Positions 50,148 through 58,923 of a DNA stretch of 64,000 bases are shown here, in pieces. Made by a program: the position numbers and the translations under genes. Each line of letters opens with the position of its first letter. Position 1 is the first letter of the stretch. The stretch is from Curtobacterium caseinilyticum (GTDB taxonomy: Bacteria > Actinomycetota > Actinomycetes > Actinomycetales > Microbacteriaceae): assembly GCF_030363035.1 (NCBI RefSeq), contig NZ_JAUCMN010000002.1, forward strand, positions 1-64,000. The letters run 5' to 3'. The notes under the pieces are model-generated. The model did no database searches. It was not told the origin of the DNA and saw nothing but the letters and a program-made list of their open reading frames with translations.

Positions 50148-51500
50148 TCAGCGTGCGGTGGGCACCTTCGCCTGCTGGCGCAATGGCTGGGTGCTCGTGT
50201 CGTGCAGACCCTTCCCCGTCGTCTCCGGCGCCATGACCTGCGACAGGACGGCACCGACGACGCAGACCGCGGCGGCGATGAGCATGCAGGGTCCGATGCC
50301 GATGGCGTCGATGCCGACCGGCAGCAGGAACGTCCCCGCGGCCGCGCCGATCCGGCTGCACGCCGCCGCGAAGCCGACGCCCGTCGAACGCACCTCGGTC
50401 GGCAGCACCTCGATCGGGTAGACCGCCGTCAGGTTGCCCTGCGCGGCGTTCATGAACGAGAACACCGCGAAGCACAGCACGACGACGATGCCGGGTGCCG
50501 AGCCCCAGAGCCCGACGACGGCCAGGGCGCCGGCCATGATCCAGAACGGTGGGACGAGCTGTCGGCGTCGGCCGATCCGCTCGATGGTCAGCATGCCGAC
50601 CAGGGCGCCGATCGCCGCCATGGCGTTGACGATGATCGTGCCCGTCGCCTCGTCGCGCAGCTGCAGGGACTCCAGGACGGTCGGCGCGAACGTGAAGATG
50701 GCGAAGTACGGCGCGACGTTGCACGCCCAGAAGAGCGAGATGAACGCCAGGCGCTGCCGGTTCTCCTTCGAGAACAGCACGCGGTACCCGCCGCTGCGTT
50801 GTTCCTCGGCCGCGTACTGCTCCTGACGGAAGTAGGCATCCCCGCCGAGGTGCTCGGCGACGATCGCCCGCGCCTCGTCGACGCGGCCGCGGGAGAGCAG
50901 CCACCGCGGCGACTCCGGGAAGCCGATCCGGGCGATGGCCGTGACGATCGCCGGGACGCCGCTCACGACCAGGACCCAACGCCAGCTGATGCCCGCCCAG
51001 TCGATCATCGCGTACGCCGTCACGACGGCCACGAGGTAGCCGCCGTACCAGCACACGAGCAACCCGGACAGTCGTCGGCCGCGGTCCCGCGAGGGGGCGA
51101 ACTCGGCGAGCATCGCGGCGCCGATCGCGTACTCCGCACCGATCGCGATGCCGAGGAGCACCCGGACGACGAAGAGCTGCCAGCCGTCGGCCACGAACGC
51201 CTGCGCGAACCCGAGCACGATGAAGGCCAGGACGTCGATCGTGAAGACGCGCTTCCTGCCGAACCGGTCGGTCAGCCAGCCCGCGAGCGGGGCGCCGACG
51301 AAGATGCCGATGAGCGAGCTCGCCCCGATCAGACCGGCGAGGACGGGGTCGAGACCGAGTGCGATGGTCAGCGACGGCAGCACGACGCTGATCAGCCCGA
51401 GGTCGAAGCCGTCGAGGCCCTCGCCCCAGGCGCACGCGAAGGTCATGCGGCGCAGGAACCCGGCGCGGCCCGGGGCCTCGGTGGTCGAGCTGATCGTCAT
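50148..51500 (-). CDS. MFS transporter (sugar/aromatic acid porter-like)
   Basis: Twelve-helix permease of 450 residues. GEGLDGFDLGLISVVLPSL in helix 1, GWLTDRFGRKRVFTIDVLAF after helix 2, FPESPRWLLSRGRVDEARA before the central loop and TAVYPIEVLPTEVRSTGVGF in helices 10-11 are typical of the metabolite:H+ symporter and sugar-porter groups. The C-terminus (QPLRQQAKVPTAR) is basic. The substrate is not evident. ATG start with a GGAGGAGCG-type ribosome site. Divergent from the UbiA gene by 159 bases in which I see no clear element. Confidence 0.88.
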   Translation of the reverse strand: MTISSTTEAPGRAGFLRRMTFACAWGEGLDGFDLGLISVVLPSLTIALGLDPVLAGLIGASSLIGIFVGAPLAGWLTDRFGRKRVFTIDVLAFIVLGFAQAFVADGWQLFVVRVLLGIAIGAEYAIGAAMLAEFAPSRDRGRRLSGLLVCWYGGYLVAVVTAYAMIDWAGISWRWVLVVSGVPAIVTAIARIGFPESPRWLLSRGRVDEARAIVAEHLGGDAYFRQEQYAAEEQRSGGYRVLFSKENRQRLAFISLFWACNVAPYFAIFTFAPTVLESLQLRDEATGTIIVNAMAAIGALVGMLTIERIGRRRQLVPPFWIMAGALAVVGLWGSAPGIVVVLCFAVFSFMNAAQGNLTAVYPIEVLPTEVRSTGVGFAAACSRIGAAAGTFLLPVGIDAIGIGPCMLIAAAVCVVGAVLSQVMAPETTGKGLHDTSTQPLRQQAKVPTAR

Positions 51501-51659
51501 CGTCGTCGCTCCTCCTGCGTCGGCAGGGGTCGGCGCCCGTCGGACCGTAGGCCGGGTGTGCCCGAGCAGGGCACAGGAAGTCCGTCAGGACGCGTCGCCG
51601 ACGTCCCGAGGGTCTCCGCCCGTCGCGCCCGTGCAGCCGTCCCTCCGTACGCTCGCGGT

Positions 51660-52529
51660 GTGAGCGACACCCGACGGCCCTCGACCCTCCGCCTGCTGTT
51701 CGCCTCGTCGCACCCCGGCCCGACCGTCACCGTGACGGTCCTGGCCGCGGTCGTCGCCGCCGCGGTCCGGCACCCGTGGTGGCTCGTGCTCCTGGTGGCG
51801 CTCGCCGTGGTCGCCGGGCAGCTGTCGATCGGTCTGGCGAACGACTGGATCGACGCCGACCGCGACCGCGCCGTCGGCCGGAGCGACAAGCCCGTCGCGC
51901 GGGGGCTCGTCGCGGTCTCGACCGTCCGGACCGCGGCGGTCGTCACGGCGGCTGCGGCGGTCGTGCTCAGCGTGTTCCTCGGCCCCGTCGCCGCGGTCGC
52001 GCACGTCGTCCTGGTGGCGGCCGGGTGGGCCTACGACGCCGGGCTCAAGCGCACGGTGTGGTCGGTCGTGCCCTTCGTGGTCGCGTTCGGGCTCCTGCCC
52101 GTGGTCGCGGTCGCGGCGGGCGGCGACGGTTCGTGGCCGGCGTGGTGGGCGATCGCGACCGGTGCGGTCTTCGGCATCGCGATCCACTGCACGAACGTCC
52201 TGCCCGACCTGCTCGACGACGCCGCCACCGGGGTCAGGGGGTTCCCGCACCGCCTGGGGTTGCGGGGAGCGGGCACGCTCGCGTTCGCGTCGCTCGTGGT
52301 CGCCGCCGCGCTCGTGCTCGGCGGGCAGCTGCTCGGGGACGACCCGGCGCGGGGGACCGGCGTGGTGCTGGCGGTCGTCGGGGCCGTCGTGGTGGTCGTC
52401 CTGGCAGCGGCCGGTGTCCGCCTGGTGTTCGCCGGTCGTCCGACGCGGGCGCTCTTCCGGCTCGTGATCGCGTCGTCGCTCGTGCTCGTCGTGGAGCTCG
52501 GTGTGGCCGGCGCGCGACTCGTCGCCTGA
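51660..52529 (+). CDS. UbiA family prenyltransferase
   Basis: Membrane prenyltransferase of 289 residues, GTG start. The first Asp-rich motif is NDWIDADRDRAVGRSDKPVA (Asn61, Asp62, Asp65, Asp69), which binds Mg-prenyl diphosphate; the second is VLPDLLDDAATGVRGFPHRL. About eight helices. Members attach a prenyl chain to aromatic acceptors (quinones, heme) or make other prenylated products. The acceptor is unknown. It converges on an FAD monooxygenase gene only 30 bases away, a possible functional pair. Confidence 0.88.
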   Translation: MSDTRRPSTLRLLFASSHPGPTVTVTVLAAVVAAAVRHPWWLVLLVALAVVAGQLSIGLANDWIDADRDRAVGRSDKPVARGLVAVSTVRTAAVVTAAAAVVLSVFLGPVAAVAHVVLVAAGWAYDAGLKRTVWSVVPFVVAFGLLPVVAVAAGGDGSWPAWWAIATGAVFGIAIHCTNVLPDLLDDAATGVRGFPHRLGLRGAGTLAFASLVVAAALVLGGQLLGDDPARGTGVVLAVVGAVVVVVLAAAGVRLVFAGRPTRALFRLVIASSLVLVVELGVAGARLVA

Positions 52530-52559
52530 CCCCCGCCGGTCCGCAGCGCGGGGACCCGC

Positions 52560-53735
52560 TCAGGCCCACCGCATCGCGTAGACGGCGGCCAGGCCGTGCG
52601 CCGCGCTCGGGACCGCCAGGACGGACCGGAGCACCGCCTCCCGCCCGACCGAGCCGAGCACCCCGGTCGGTCGGCCGAGCGCCATGTTCGCCTCCGCCTG
52701 CCGCGCCGCCCGCCGCGCGGCCGTCTGCCGTCGTGCGGCGTACTCCGGCCAGGGCCCGGCGACGCCGGTCGCCACCGCGTCCGCGAGCACCGGGGCGAGC
52801 TCGGCGACGTCGAGCCAGCCGAGGTTCATGCCCTGCCCGCCGATCGGGCTGATCTCGTGCGCGGCGTCCCCGACGAGCACGACGCGACCGACGCCGATCC
52901 GTGCGGCCTGGCGCCGCCGCACCCGGAACCCACTGGTCATCGTGCAGGTCCGGGGGTCCGGTGTCGCGCCCGTACGCTCCGTGACGATCGCGGCGAGCCG
53001 CGCCGCCACCTCCTGGTCGGGCGCGCCGCCGCGGGCCGCGGGTGCGACGTCGTCCGGCACGAGCGCGACGTACCGCCGCCGGCCGTCGGGGAGCGGGAAC
53101 GACTCGACCACGCCGTCCGGCCCGACGTCGACGAGCGCCGTGGACCGGGCACCGACCGGTTCCGGGTCCGCGAAGTCGCCCATCACGTACCGGTCGCGGT
53201 AGTCCCGCCCGGTCGCAGCGATGCCGAGCAGGTCCCGCACGGCGCTCCGTGCACCGTCGGCGCCGACGACGAACGCGGCCTCGACGACGACGGGCTCGCC
53301 GCCGGGTCCGGTGCCGTGGGCGCGGACGTGCGTCCGGTGCCGGTCCAGACCGGTCAGGCTCGTCCCGGTGCGCAGCACGCCCAGCTCGAGCCGATCGCGC
53401 AGCAGCGTCTCGGTGCGGTGCTGGTCGAGCGTCGCGACGTACGGGTGGGTGGCGGACGCCCGGTCGAACGACAGGGTCCCGAGCACCCGTCCGCGGCTCC
53501 TGGCGACACCGGTGCGCACGAGCACGGCCTCGGCCAGCACGGCGGTGTCGAGACCGATCGCGGCGAACGCGTCGAGCGACGGCGCGTGGATGCCGATCGC
53601 ACGCGAGCCGACGGGCGGCGCGTCACGCCGCTCCCACACGGCGACGACGAGCCCCCGCGCGCGCAGCAGGGCGGCAGCGAACAGGCCGACGGGCCCACCG
53701 CCGACGACGAGGACGTCGACGCGCTCCGTGGTCAC
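52560..53735 (-). CDS. FAD-dependent monooxygenase/hydroxylase
   Basis: Flavoprotein of 391 residues of the UbiH/PHBH-like group, GTG start. The dinucleotide site is VDVLVVGGGPVGLFAAALL; the DG motif is VVGADGARSAVRDLLG; the GD motif is RVVLVGDAAHEISPIGGQGM. It uses NAD(P)H and O2 to hydroxylate or epoxidise an aromatic or isoprenoid substrate, or could be a geranylgeranyl reductase relative. Convergent with the UbiA gene. A TetR or other regulator is not adjacent. Confidence 0.87.
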   Translation of the reverse strand: MTTERVDVLVVGGGPVGLFAAALLRARGLVVAVWERRDAPPVGSRAIGIHAPSLDAFAAIGLDTAVLAEAVLVRTGVARSRGRVLGTLSFDRASATHPYVATLDQHRTETLLRDRLELGVLRTGTSLTGLDRHRTHVRAHGTGPGGEPVVVEAAFVVGADGARSAVRDLLGIAATGRDYRDRYVMGDFADPEPVGARSTALVDVGPDGVVESFPLPDGRRRYVALVPDDVAPAARGGAPDQEVAARLAAIVTERTGATPDPRTCTMTSGFRVRRRQAARIGVGRVVLVGDAAHEISPIGGQGMNLGWLDVAELAPVLADAVATGVAGPWPEYAARRQTAARRAARQAEANMALGRPTGVLGSVGREAVLRSVLAVPSAAHGLAAVYAMRWA

Positions 53736-53783
53736 GCAGGCGAGCCTACGGAACGTCGCGATGCGGTCGCCCAGGCGTGCCGT

Positions 53784-53827
53784 CGGACGGGAGGCACGTG
53801 GCGGGACCGCGACGTGCCTCCCGTCCG
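53784..53827. repeat. Dispersed inverted repeat family A, copy 7
   Basis: Arms CGGACGGGAGGCACGT (53784-53799) and complement (53812-53827) are perfect over 16 bases. It ends 20 bases before the stop codon of the acyltransferase gene, whose transcript it can terminate, and lies upstream of the monooxygenase start. Confidence 0.85.
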
Positions 53828-53847
53828 GTGTCTGGTCCCGCCGTCCG

Positions 53848-55068
53848 TCAAGTGGTGACGTGGCTGCGTGCCGCGCGGTCCGCGGCCACCAGCCGGCGGG
53901 CTTCGCGGAAGCGCTTCTGTGCCTTCTCGACCGGCACCTCGACGGCGTGTGCGGCACCGACGGCGACGACGACGGCGACCCCGAGCAGCCAGACCTTGCC
54001 CCAGGGGCCGACCGCGAAGGGGTCGAGCAGCGCGATGACGAGCGGGTGCCACAGGTAGGCGGCGTACGAGACGCGCCGGCCGAACCACGAGACGGGCGAC
54101 CAGGCGAGCGCGGCGGACAGCGGTGACCGGACCGAGACGAGCCCGCCGATGAGCACGGCGGAGACGACGCCGGTCAGGGGCAGGACGACGCTGAAGGTCC
54201 AGGCGTGCTGGGCCCAGTCGTCGCCGATCCAGACCATCACGCCGGCGAGCATCGCGATGCCTGCCCATGTCGCGACGTGACCGGTCAGACCGGCGGCCCA
54301 GGTGCGGACGCGCTCGTCGTCGAGGAGCAGCGCGAGCAGGCACCCGGTCGCGAGCGGTACGACCCCGAGCACGGGGGAGAAGTACACGTCGGGCGTCGCG
54401 CCGCCGTTCGGCGTGCGGTAGACCAGTCCGGCCACGACCGAGCAGCCGACGACCACGGTGGCGAGACCGGCGATCAGCCACCGTCGACGCGTGCGGAGCA
54501 GGAACAGCAGCACGAGGACCGGGGGCCAGACCAGGTAGAACTGCTCCTCCATCGACAGCGACCAGGTGTGTGCGAACACGCCCTGCGTCGTGTCCCAGAA
54601 CGAGCGGAACAGGTTGCCGGTGTAGGTCAGCGCGATGAACGCGGCCTCGCCGGGGCCGAAGGACGCGCCCTTGTAGTCGCCGACCCAGTTCCACAGCAGC
54701 AGGCCGACCACGACGAGGGCGACGAGTGCCGGGTAGAGACGGAGGAGTCGCTTGAGCCAGAAGTTCCCGAGCCGGATCCGGCCGGTCTTCCGGTGCTCGC
54801 CGAGCAGCAGCGTCGTGATGAGGAACCCGGACAGCGCGAAGAACACGGTGACGCCGATGAAGCCGCCCTCGAACTGCGGCACGTGCAGGTGGTAGAGGAT
54901 CACCATGAGGATGGCGATCGTGCGCAGGCCGTCGAGGGCCGGAGCGCGGTGGGTCAGCGGCGGCGGCGGGGTCGTCCGGGCAGCGCCGCCCCCGCGACCG
55001 ACCGGCGTGCTGCGGTCGGTCGTCCGGGCGGTGCGGGCCTGCTCGGGCGCGAGGGTGTTCGTCGCCAC
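53848..55068 (-). CDS. Acyltransferase family 3 membrane protein
   Basis: Integral membrane O-acyltransferase of 406 residues with about ten helices. APALDGLRTIAILMVILYHL holds the family's opening motif with a conserved His; GGFIGVTVFFALSGFLITTL and AHTWSLSMEEQFYLVWPPVL are the other signatures. A Thr/Pro-rich cytoplasmic leader precedes helix 1. Members acetylate or acylate exopolysaccharide, peptidoglycan or lipids. Unlike OatA-type proteins it has no C-terminal SGNH domain. GTG start; same strand as and 67 bases after the TetR gene. Confidence 0.92.
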   Translation of the reverse strand: MATNTLAPEQARTARTTDRSTPVGRGGGAARTTPPPPLTHRAPALDGLRTIAILMVILYHLHVPQFEGGFIGVTVFFALSGFLITTLLLGEHRKTGRIRLGNFWLKRLLRLYPALVALVVVGLLLWNWVGDYKGASFGPGEAAFIALTYTGNLFRSFWDTTQGVFAHTWSLSMEEQFYLVWPPVLVLLFLLRTRRRWLIAGLATVVVGCSVVAGLVYRTPNGGATPDVYFSPVLGVVPLATGCLLALLLDDERVRTWAAGLTGHVATWAGIAMLAGVMVWIGDDWAQHAWTFSVVLPLTGVVSAVLIGGLVSVRSPLSAALAWSPVSWFGRRVSYAAYLWHPLVIALLDPFAVGPWGKVWLLGVAVVVAVGAAHAVEVPVEKAQKRFREARRLVAADRAARSHVTT

Positions 55069-55135
55069 GGTTCCTCCCTGTGAGGATCGTTCGTACGGAT
55101 GACGACCAGCGTGCCCCCCTCGGGTAAGAGGACGC

Positions 55136-55708
55136 TCAAGATGCGGGGTGCACGACCTCGGTCAGGGCCTCGAGCCGCTCGTGCACGATGGTCGCGAAGT
55201 CGCGGTCCTCGCCGTCCGCGATCCACTGCGCGAAGGACAGGTGGAACACCGTGACCGCCGTCTCCGCGGCGATCGTGGCGGCCGGTTCGCCGATCCCGTG
55301 CGTGCGCAGGGAGGTCCCGAGGTGGACCTTCAGGTTCGCGAGCTTGCCGAGTTCGCGCTCACCGAGTGCGGGGACGCCGTCGATCACCCGTTGCCGGCTG
55401 CGGGACCACGCGCGGCGGTCGTCGGGGAAGAACCCGGCGGCCGAGTCGAGGGCGCGGCGGACCAGGGTGAACGGCGGCGTGCCGGCGGGGGCGTCGGTGA
55501 CCGGGCCGGTGAACATGCCGACGAAGTCGTCCTGGCCGGCGAACAGGACCTCGCGTTTGTCGACGAAGTGCCGGAAGAACGTCCGCTCGGTGACGTCGGC
55601 GGCCGCGGCGATCTCGGCGACGGTCGTCTCGTCGTACCCGTGCTCGGTGAAGAGCTGCAGCGCGGTCGCCTGCAGTCGCTCCCGGGTCCCCGGTTGCCAT
55701 CGCACCAT
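55136..55708 (-). CDS. TetR family transcriptional regulator
   Basis: Repressor of 190 residues. The N-terminal HTH is at about 8-52 (RLQATALQLFTEHGYDETTV; AAAADVTERTFFRHFVDKRE); the rest is the helical ligand and dimer domain. ATG start. It is divergent from the SDR gene across 94 bases with two matching dyads, which supports local control of itself and that gene. The ligand is unknown. Confidence 0.9.
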   Translation of the reverse strand: MVRWQPGTRERLQATALQLFTEHGYDETTVAEIAAAADVTERTFFRHFVDKREVLFAGQDDFVGMFTGPVTDAPAGTPPFTLVRRALDSAAGFFPDDRRAWSRSRQRVIDGVPALGERELGKLANLKVHLGTSLRTHGIGEPAATIAAETAVTVFHLSFAQWIADGEDRDFATIVHERLEALTEVVHPAS

Positions 55709-55721
55709 GGGTCGAGTCTAC

Positions 55722-55773
55722 TGATGACAGTCGCTGACATCGAGTGCTACGGTGATGTCAGTTCGTGACATCA
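55722..55773. promoter_or_regulatory. Two tandem TetR-type operators
   Basis: TGATGTCA-N5-TGACATCA (55753-55773) is a perfect dyad. A near copy, TGATGACA-N5-TGACATCG, lies at 55722-55742, 31 bases away centre to centre (about three helical turns). Both lie between the TetR gene and the SDR gene. Confidence 0.75.
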
Positions 55774-55802
55774 CGCCACGGACACCTGTGAAGGGACAAC
55801 TC

Positions 55803-56708
55803 ATGCACGTGTTCGTCACCGGGGCCTCCGGTTGGATCGGCTCCCACACCGTCGACGACCTGCTCGCCGCCGGACACGACGTCACCGGCCTCGCCCGGTC
55901 CGACGCCTCCGCCGCCGCGCTCGAGGCGAAGGGCGTCACCGTCCTGCGCGGCCACCTCGACGACCTCGACGCGCTCCGCCGGGGCGCGGACGGCTCCGAG
56001 GGCGTCCTGCACCTGGCGAACAAGCACGACTGGTCCGACCAAGCGGCGACGAACGCCGCGGAGCGGGCCGCCGTCGAGGCCCTCGGGACGGCGCTGGTGG
56101 GCAGCGACCGCCCGCTCGTCGTCGCCTCCGGCATCGCCGCGCTCGCCCCCGACCGCCCCGCCACGGAGCACGACCCGTCGCCGTTCACCGGTGTCGACAG
56201 CCCCCGTGGCGGCAGCGAGAACCGCGGCTTCGACTTCGTCGACCAGGGCGTGCGGAGCATCGCGGCGCGGTTCAGCCCCACCACGCACGGGGTCGGCGAC
56301 CACGGCTTCATCGCGTACCTCGCCGGCGTCGCGCAGGAGCGGGGCGTGTCCGGCTACGTCGGCGAGGGCACGAACCGCTGGGCCGCCGTGCACGTGACGG
56401 ACGCCGCGCGACTCGTGCGGCTCGGACTCGAGCTGGCTCCCGCCGGCACCCGGTTGCACGCCGTCGCCGAGGAGGGCATCGCGACACGGGACGTCGCGGC
56501 CGCGATCGGTGAGGCGCTGGGCGTGCCCGTCGCGAGCATCGACCCGGCTGACGCGGCCGGTCACTTCGGCTTCATCGGCGGGTTCTTCGCGATGGAGATG
56601 TCCGGGACCTCCGGGGCCACCCGCGAGCTGCTCGGGTGGGAGCCCACCGGGCCGACGCTGCTCGAGGACATCGCCGCCGGGGCGTACGCGCACGTGGCCG
56701 AGCGCTGA
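55803..56708 (+). CDS. NAD-dependent epimerase/short-chain (extended SDR) oxidoreductase
   Basis: Rossmann-fold enzyme of 301 residues. HVFVTGASGWIGSHTVDDLL is the GxxGxxG cofactor motif; NRGFDFVDQGVRSIAARFSP falls where the active site is normally completed, but a clear YxxxK pair is not visible, as in many atypical members of this group. ATG start; a slightly longer form would enter the operator region. Regulated by the divergent TetR protein by inference. Often such TetR/SDR pairs respond to reactive or aromatic compounds. Confidence 0.87.
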   Translation: MHVFVTGASGWIGSHTVDDLLAAGHDVTGLARSDASAAALEAKGVTVLRGHLDDLDALRRGADGSEGVLHLANKHDWSDQAATNAAERAAVEALGTALVGSDRPLVVASGIAALAPDRPATEHDPSPFTGVDSPRGGSENRGFDFVDQGVRSIAARFSPTTHGVGDHGFIAYLAGVAQERGVSGYVGEGTNRWAAVHVTDAARLVRLGLELAPAGTRLHAVAEEGIATRDVAAAIGEALGVPVASIDPADAAGHFGFIGGFFAMEMSGTSGATRELLGWEPTGPTLLEDIAAGAYAHVAER

Positions 56709-56719
56709 CGCCGGCGACA

Positions 56720-56790
56720 CCGAGGCTCGGCTCAGCGGACACGTTCGCGACTCGTCGGCCGCGAACGTGTCCGCATGGCCGAGTCTCGGC
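56720..56790. repeat. Dispersed nested inverted repeat family B, copy 2 (best preserved)
   Basis: The outer arms CCGAGGCTCGG and GCCGAGTCTCGGC flank a perfect 15-base inner pair, GCGGACACGTTCGCG (56735-56749) and CGCGAACGTGTCCGC (56760-56774). It lies between the converging SDR and NADH dehydrogenase genes. Confidence 0.8.
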
Positions 56791-56813
56791 GGCCGTCGGC
56801 CGGGCAGCCGGCG

Positions 56814-58112
56814 CTACTCGGCCTTCTGCATCTGCCACGGCTCGGGCTCGCGGTCGCCGTTCGGGCGCACGGGCCGGACGTCGCCGACGATCGGGATCGA
56901 ACGCTTCCGCATGAACCACAGGTAGCGGACGAAGAAGTGGGACAGGGTCGACAGCCGGTTGCCGTTCCCGAGGAGCGACGCGATGTGCACGCCCACCCAC
57001 GCCAGCCACGCCACCGGCCCGACCATCGTGATGCCGCCGCGCAGCTGGGCGACCGCGGCGTTCGTGCCGATCGTCGCCATCGTGCCCTTGTCGAAGTACC
57101 GCAGGTGCTCGGTCGGCTTGCCCTCGAGCTGCCGGACGATCTGTCGGGCGGCGTGCTTGCCGCCCTGCAGCGCGGGCTGGGCGAGCTGGGCGAGCGCGTC
57201 GTCCTGCGCGGCGATGTCCCCGGCCGAGAAGATGCGCTCGACGCCCTTCACGCTGAGGTCGTCGTTCACCTGGATGCGCCCGCCGTGGGTCTGCGGCAGG
57301 CCCCAGCCCGAGACCTCCTTGTGCGCCGCGACGCCGGTCGCCCAGATCACCTGCGACGCCGGGATGAACTCGCCGGACGCCGTGACGACGCCGTCGGGCT
57401 TGACCTCGGCGACACCCGTGTTCAACCGGAGGGTCACCCCGCGCTTCCGGAGGATCTTCGCCGCGTACCGACGCAGGCGCGGGGCGAACGGCTTGAGCAG
57501 CTCACCGCTGCGGTGCACGAGCGTGATCGAGATGTTGCCGCGCTCGATCTCGGGGTAGGCGCCGACGAGCGCCTGGTCGCGGAGCTCGGCCAGGGCACCG
57601 GCCATCTCGACCCCGGTCGCCCCGCCGCCGACGATCACCACGCGGATCTCGTCGGGCCCCTGCTTCGCCGCGGCCTGCTCGAGCCTGGTGAACAGCTCGT
57701 CGCGGATGCGGAGCGCCTGCGAGCGGGAGTACATCGAGTACGCGTACTCGTAGGCGCCGGGTGTCCCGAAGTAGCTCGTGTTGACGCCGTTCGCCAGGAT
57801 GAGCCAGTCGTAGTGGAGGTGCTCGCCGTCGGACATCTCCGCGACGCGGTGCTCGGTGTCGATGCCGGTCAGCAGCCCGTGCCGGAAGTCGGCGTTGGCC
57901 TGCTTGGCGCGGAGGCTCCGCAGGAAGTACGTCACGTCCCCGGCGTTCAGACCACCCGTCGCCACCTGGTACATGAGCGGCTGGAACATGTTGTAGACGT
58001 GGCGGTCGACCAGGGTCACCCGGACCGGGGCGTCCGCGAGCTCGCGCATGGCGGCGATGCCCGCGAAGCCACCCCCGACGATGACGACGTGCGGGCGGGT
58101 GTCCTCGGACAT
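56814..58112 (-). CDS. ndh: Type II NADH dehydrogenase
   Basis: Peripheral membrane flavoprotein of 432 residues that passes electrons from NADH to menaquinone without pumping protons. PHVVIVGGGFAGIAAMREL is the FAD site; RVVIVGGGATGVEMAGALAE is the NADH site; VERIFSAGDIAAQDDALAQL is the C-terminal FAD motif; QPALQGGKHAARQI is the quinone-site AQxAxQ region with Pro in place of Ala. A hydrophobic C-terminal stretch (MVGPVAWLAWVGVHIASLLG) anchors it. ATG start. The 181 bases upstream have no evident element. Confidence 0.93.
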   Translation of the reverse strand: MSEDTRPHVVIVGGGFAGIAAMRELADAPVRVTLVDRHVYNMFQPLMYQVATGGLNAGDVTYFLRSLRAKQANADFRHGLLTGIDTEHRVAEMSDGEHLHYDWLILANGVNTSYFGTPGAYEYAYSMYSRSQALRIRDELFTRLEQAAAKQGPDEIRVVIVGGGATGVEMAGALAELRDQALVGAYPEIERGNISITLVHRSGELLKPFAPRLRRYAAKILRKRGVTLRLNTGVAEVKPDGVVTASGEFIPASQVIWATGVAAHKEVSGWGLPQTHGGRIQVNDDLSVKGVERIFSAGDIAAQDDALAQLAQPALQGGKHAARQIVRQLEGKPTEHLRYFDKGTMATIGTNAAVAQLRGGITMVGPVAWLAWVGVHIASLLGNGNRLSTLSHFFVRYLWFMRKRSIPIVGDVRPVRPNGDREPEPWQMQKAE

Positions 58113-58293
58113 GGTGTTCTCCAGGGTGGTGCGGTCGACGGCCACCCAGAAGGGTACGCCGGTCCGGCACCCGCTCCGTCCACCTGCCCGTCCCGCTGCC
58201 GATGGAGCGGTCCCGCTCCTCCGGACCGGCACCCGGCTCGCCGTCCGTCGCTCGGGTCCCGCTGCGCCGGCCTGGAGGCTCGGCTCGCCTCTG

Positions 58294-58842
58294 TCAGTCG
58301 GCGAACGGCGCGTAGGTGCTCAGCACGTTGCCCTTGCTGGTCACCACGCTCTGCACCAGTCGCAGGCGCGTGGGCGGGTCGGTGGGCTCGAAGAGCTTCC
58401 GACCGGCGCCGGCGATCGCCGGGTGCACCATGAGCTGCAGTTCGTCGAGCAGCCCCGCGAACAGCAGGTGGCGCACCAGCGTGACGCTGCCGGTGACCGC
58501 GATGTCCCCGCCGTCCCCGGCCTTGAGCTCGCGTACGAAGTCGTCGACGTCGCCCTGGATCCGGTGGGCGTTCTGCCACGTCAGGTCGTCGCCGAGCGTG
58601 GTCGACGCGACGTGCTTCTCGATCGGGTTGATCCACTGCCCGAAGGGGTCGTCGGCGTGCGACGGCCACCACTCCGACCACTCCAGGTAGCTCTGCTTGC
58701 CGAGCAGGACGGTCGCGGTCCGGTCCATCCACGCCGTCATGGCCGTGCCGAGCTCGGCGTCGAACGAGTCGTACTGGAACGTGTACGGATCCTGCACGAC
58801 GCCGTCCACCGACGTGAAGAGGCCCGAGGTCACCTTGCGCAT
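58294..58842 (-). CDS. Dihydrofolate reductase family (RibD C-terminal-like) protein
   Basis: Small DHFR-fold protein of 182 residues (MRKVTSGLFTSVDGVVQDPY; LLGKQSYLEWSEWWPS; DIAVTGSVTLVRHLLFAGLL; DELQLMVHPAIAGAGRKLFE). This is the YyaP/RibD_C group of NADPH-dependent reductases whose substrates are mostly unknown, not the classical folate enzyme. TATGCT on the minus strand (58850-58855) may be its -10. An ATG four codons upstream is an alternative start. Confidence 0.88.
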   Translation of the reverse strand: MRKVTSGLFTSVDGVVQDPYTFQYDSFDAELGTAMTAWMDRTATVLLGKQSYLEWSEWWPSHADDPFGQWINPIEKHVASTTLGDDLTWQNAHRIQGDVDDFVRELKAGDGGDIAVTGSVTLVRHLLFAGLLDELQLMVHPAIAGAGRKLFEPTDPPTRLRLVQSVVTSKGNVLSTYAPFAD

Positions 58843-58889
58843 GCTGCGGAGCATAGGGCTGCCACGGCTCGGCGTCGAGAGCAGGCTGG

Positions 58890-58917
58890 TTGCGCGTTGC
58901 GGACCGGCGGGTAGGTT
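58890..58917 (+). promoter_or_regulatory. Promoter of the alpha/beta hydrolase pair
   Basis: TTGCGC (58890-58895) and TAGGTT (58912-58917) are 16 bases apart, and the GTG start follows six bases after the -10. A start site about seven bases downstream would fall on the start codon, so the message is likely leaderless. Confidence 0.55.
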
Positions 58918-58923
58918 CGCAGC

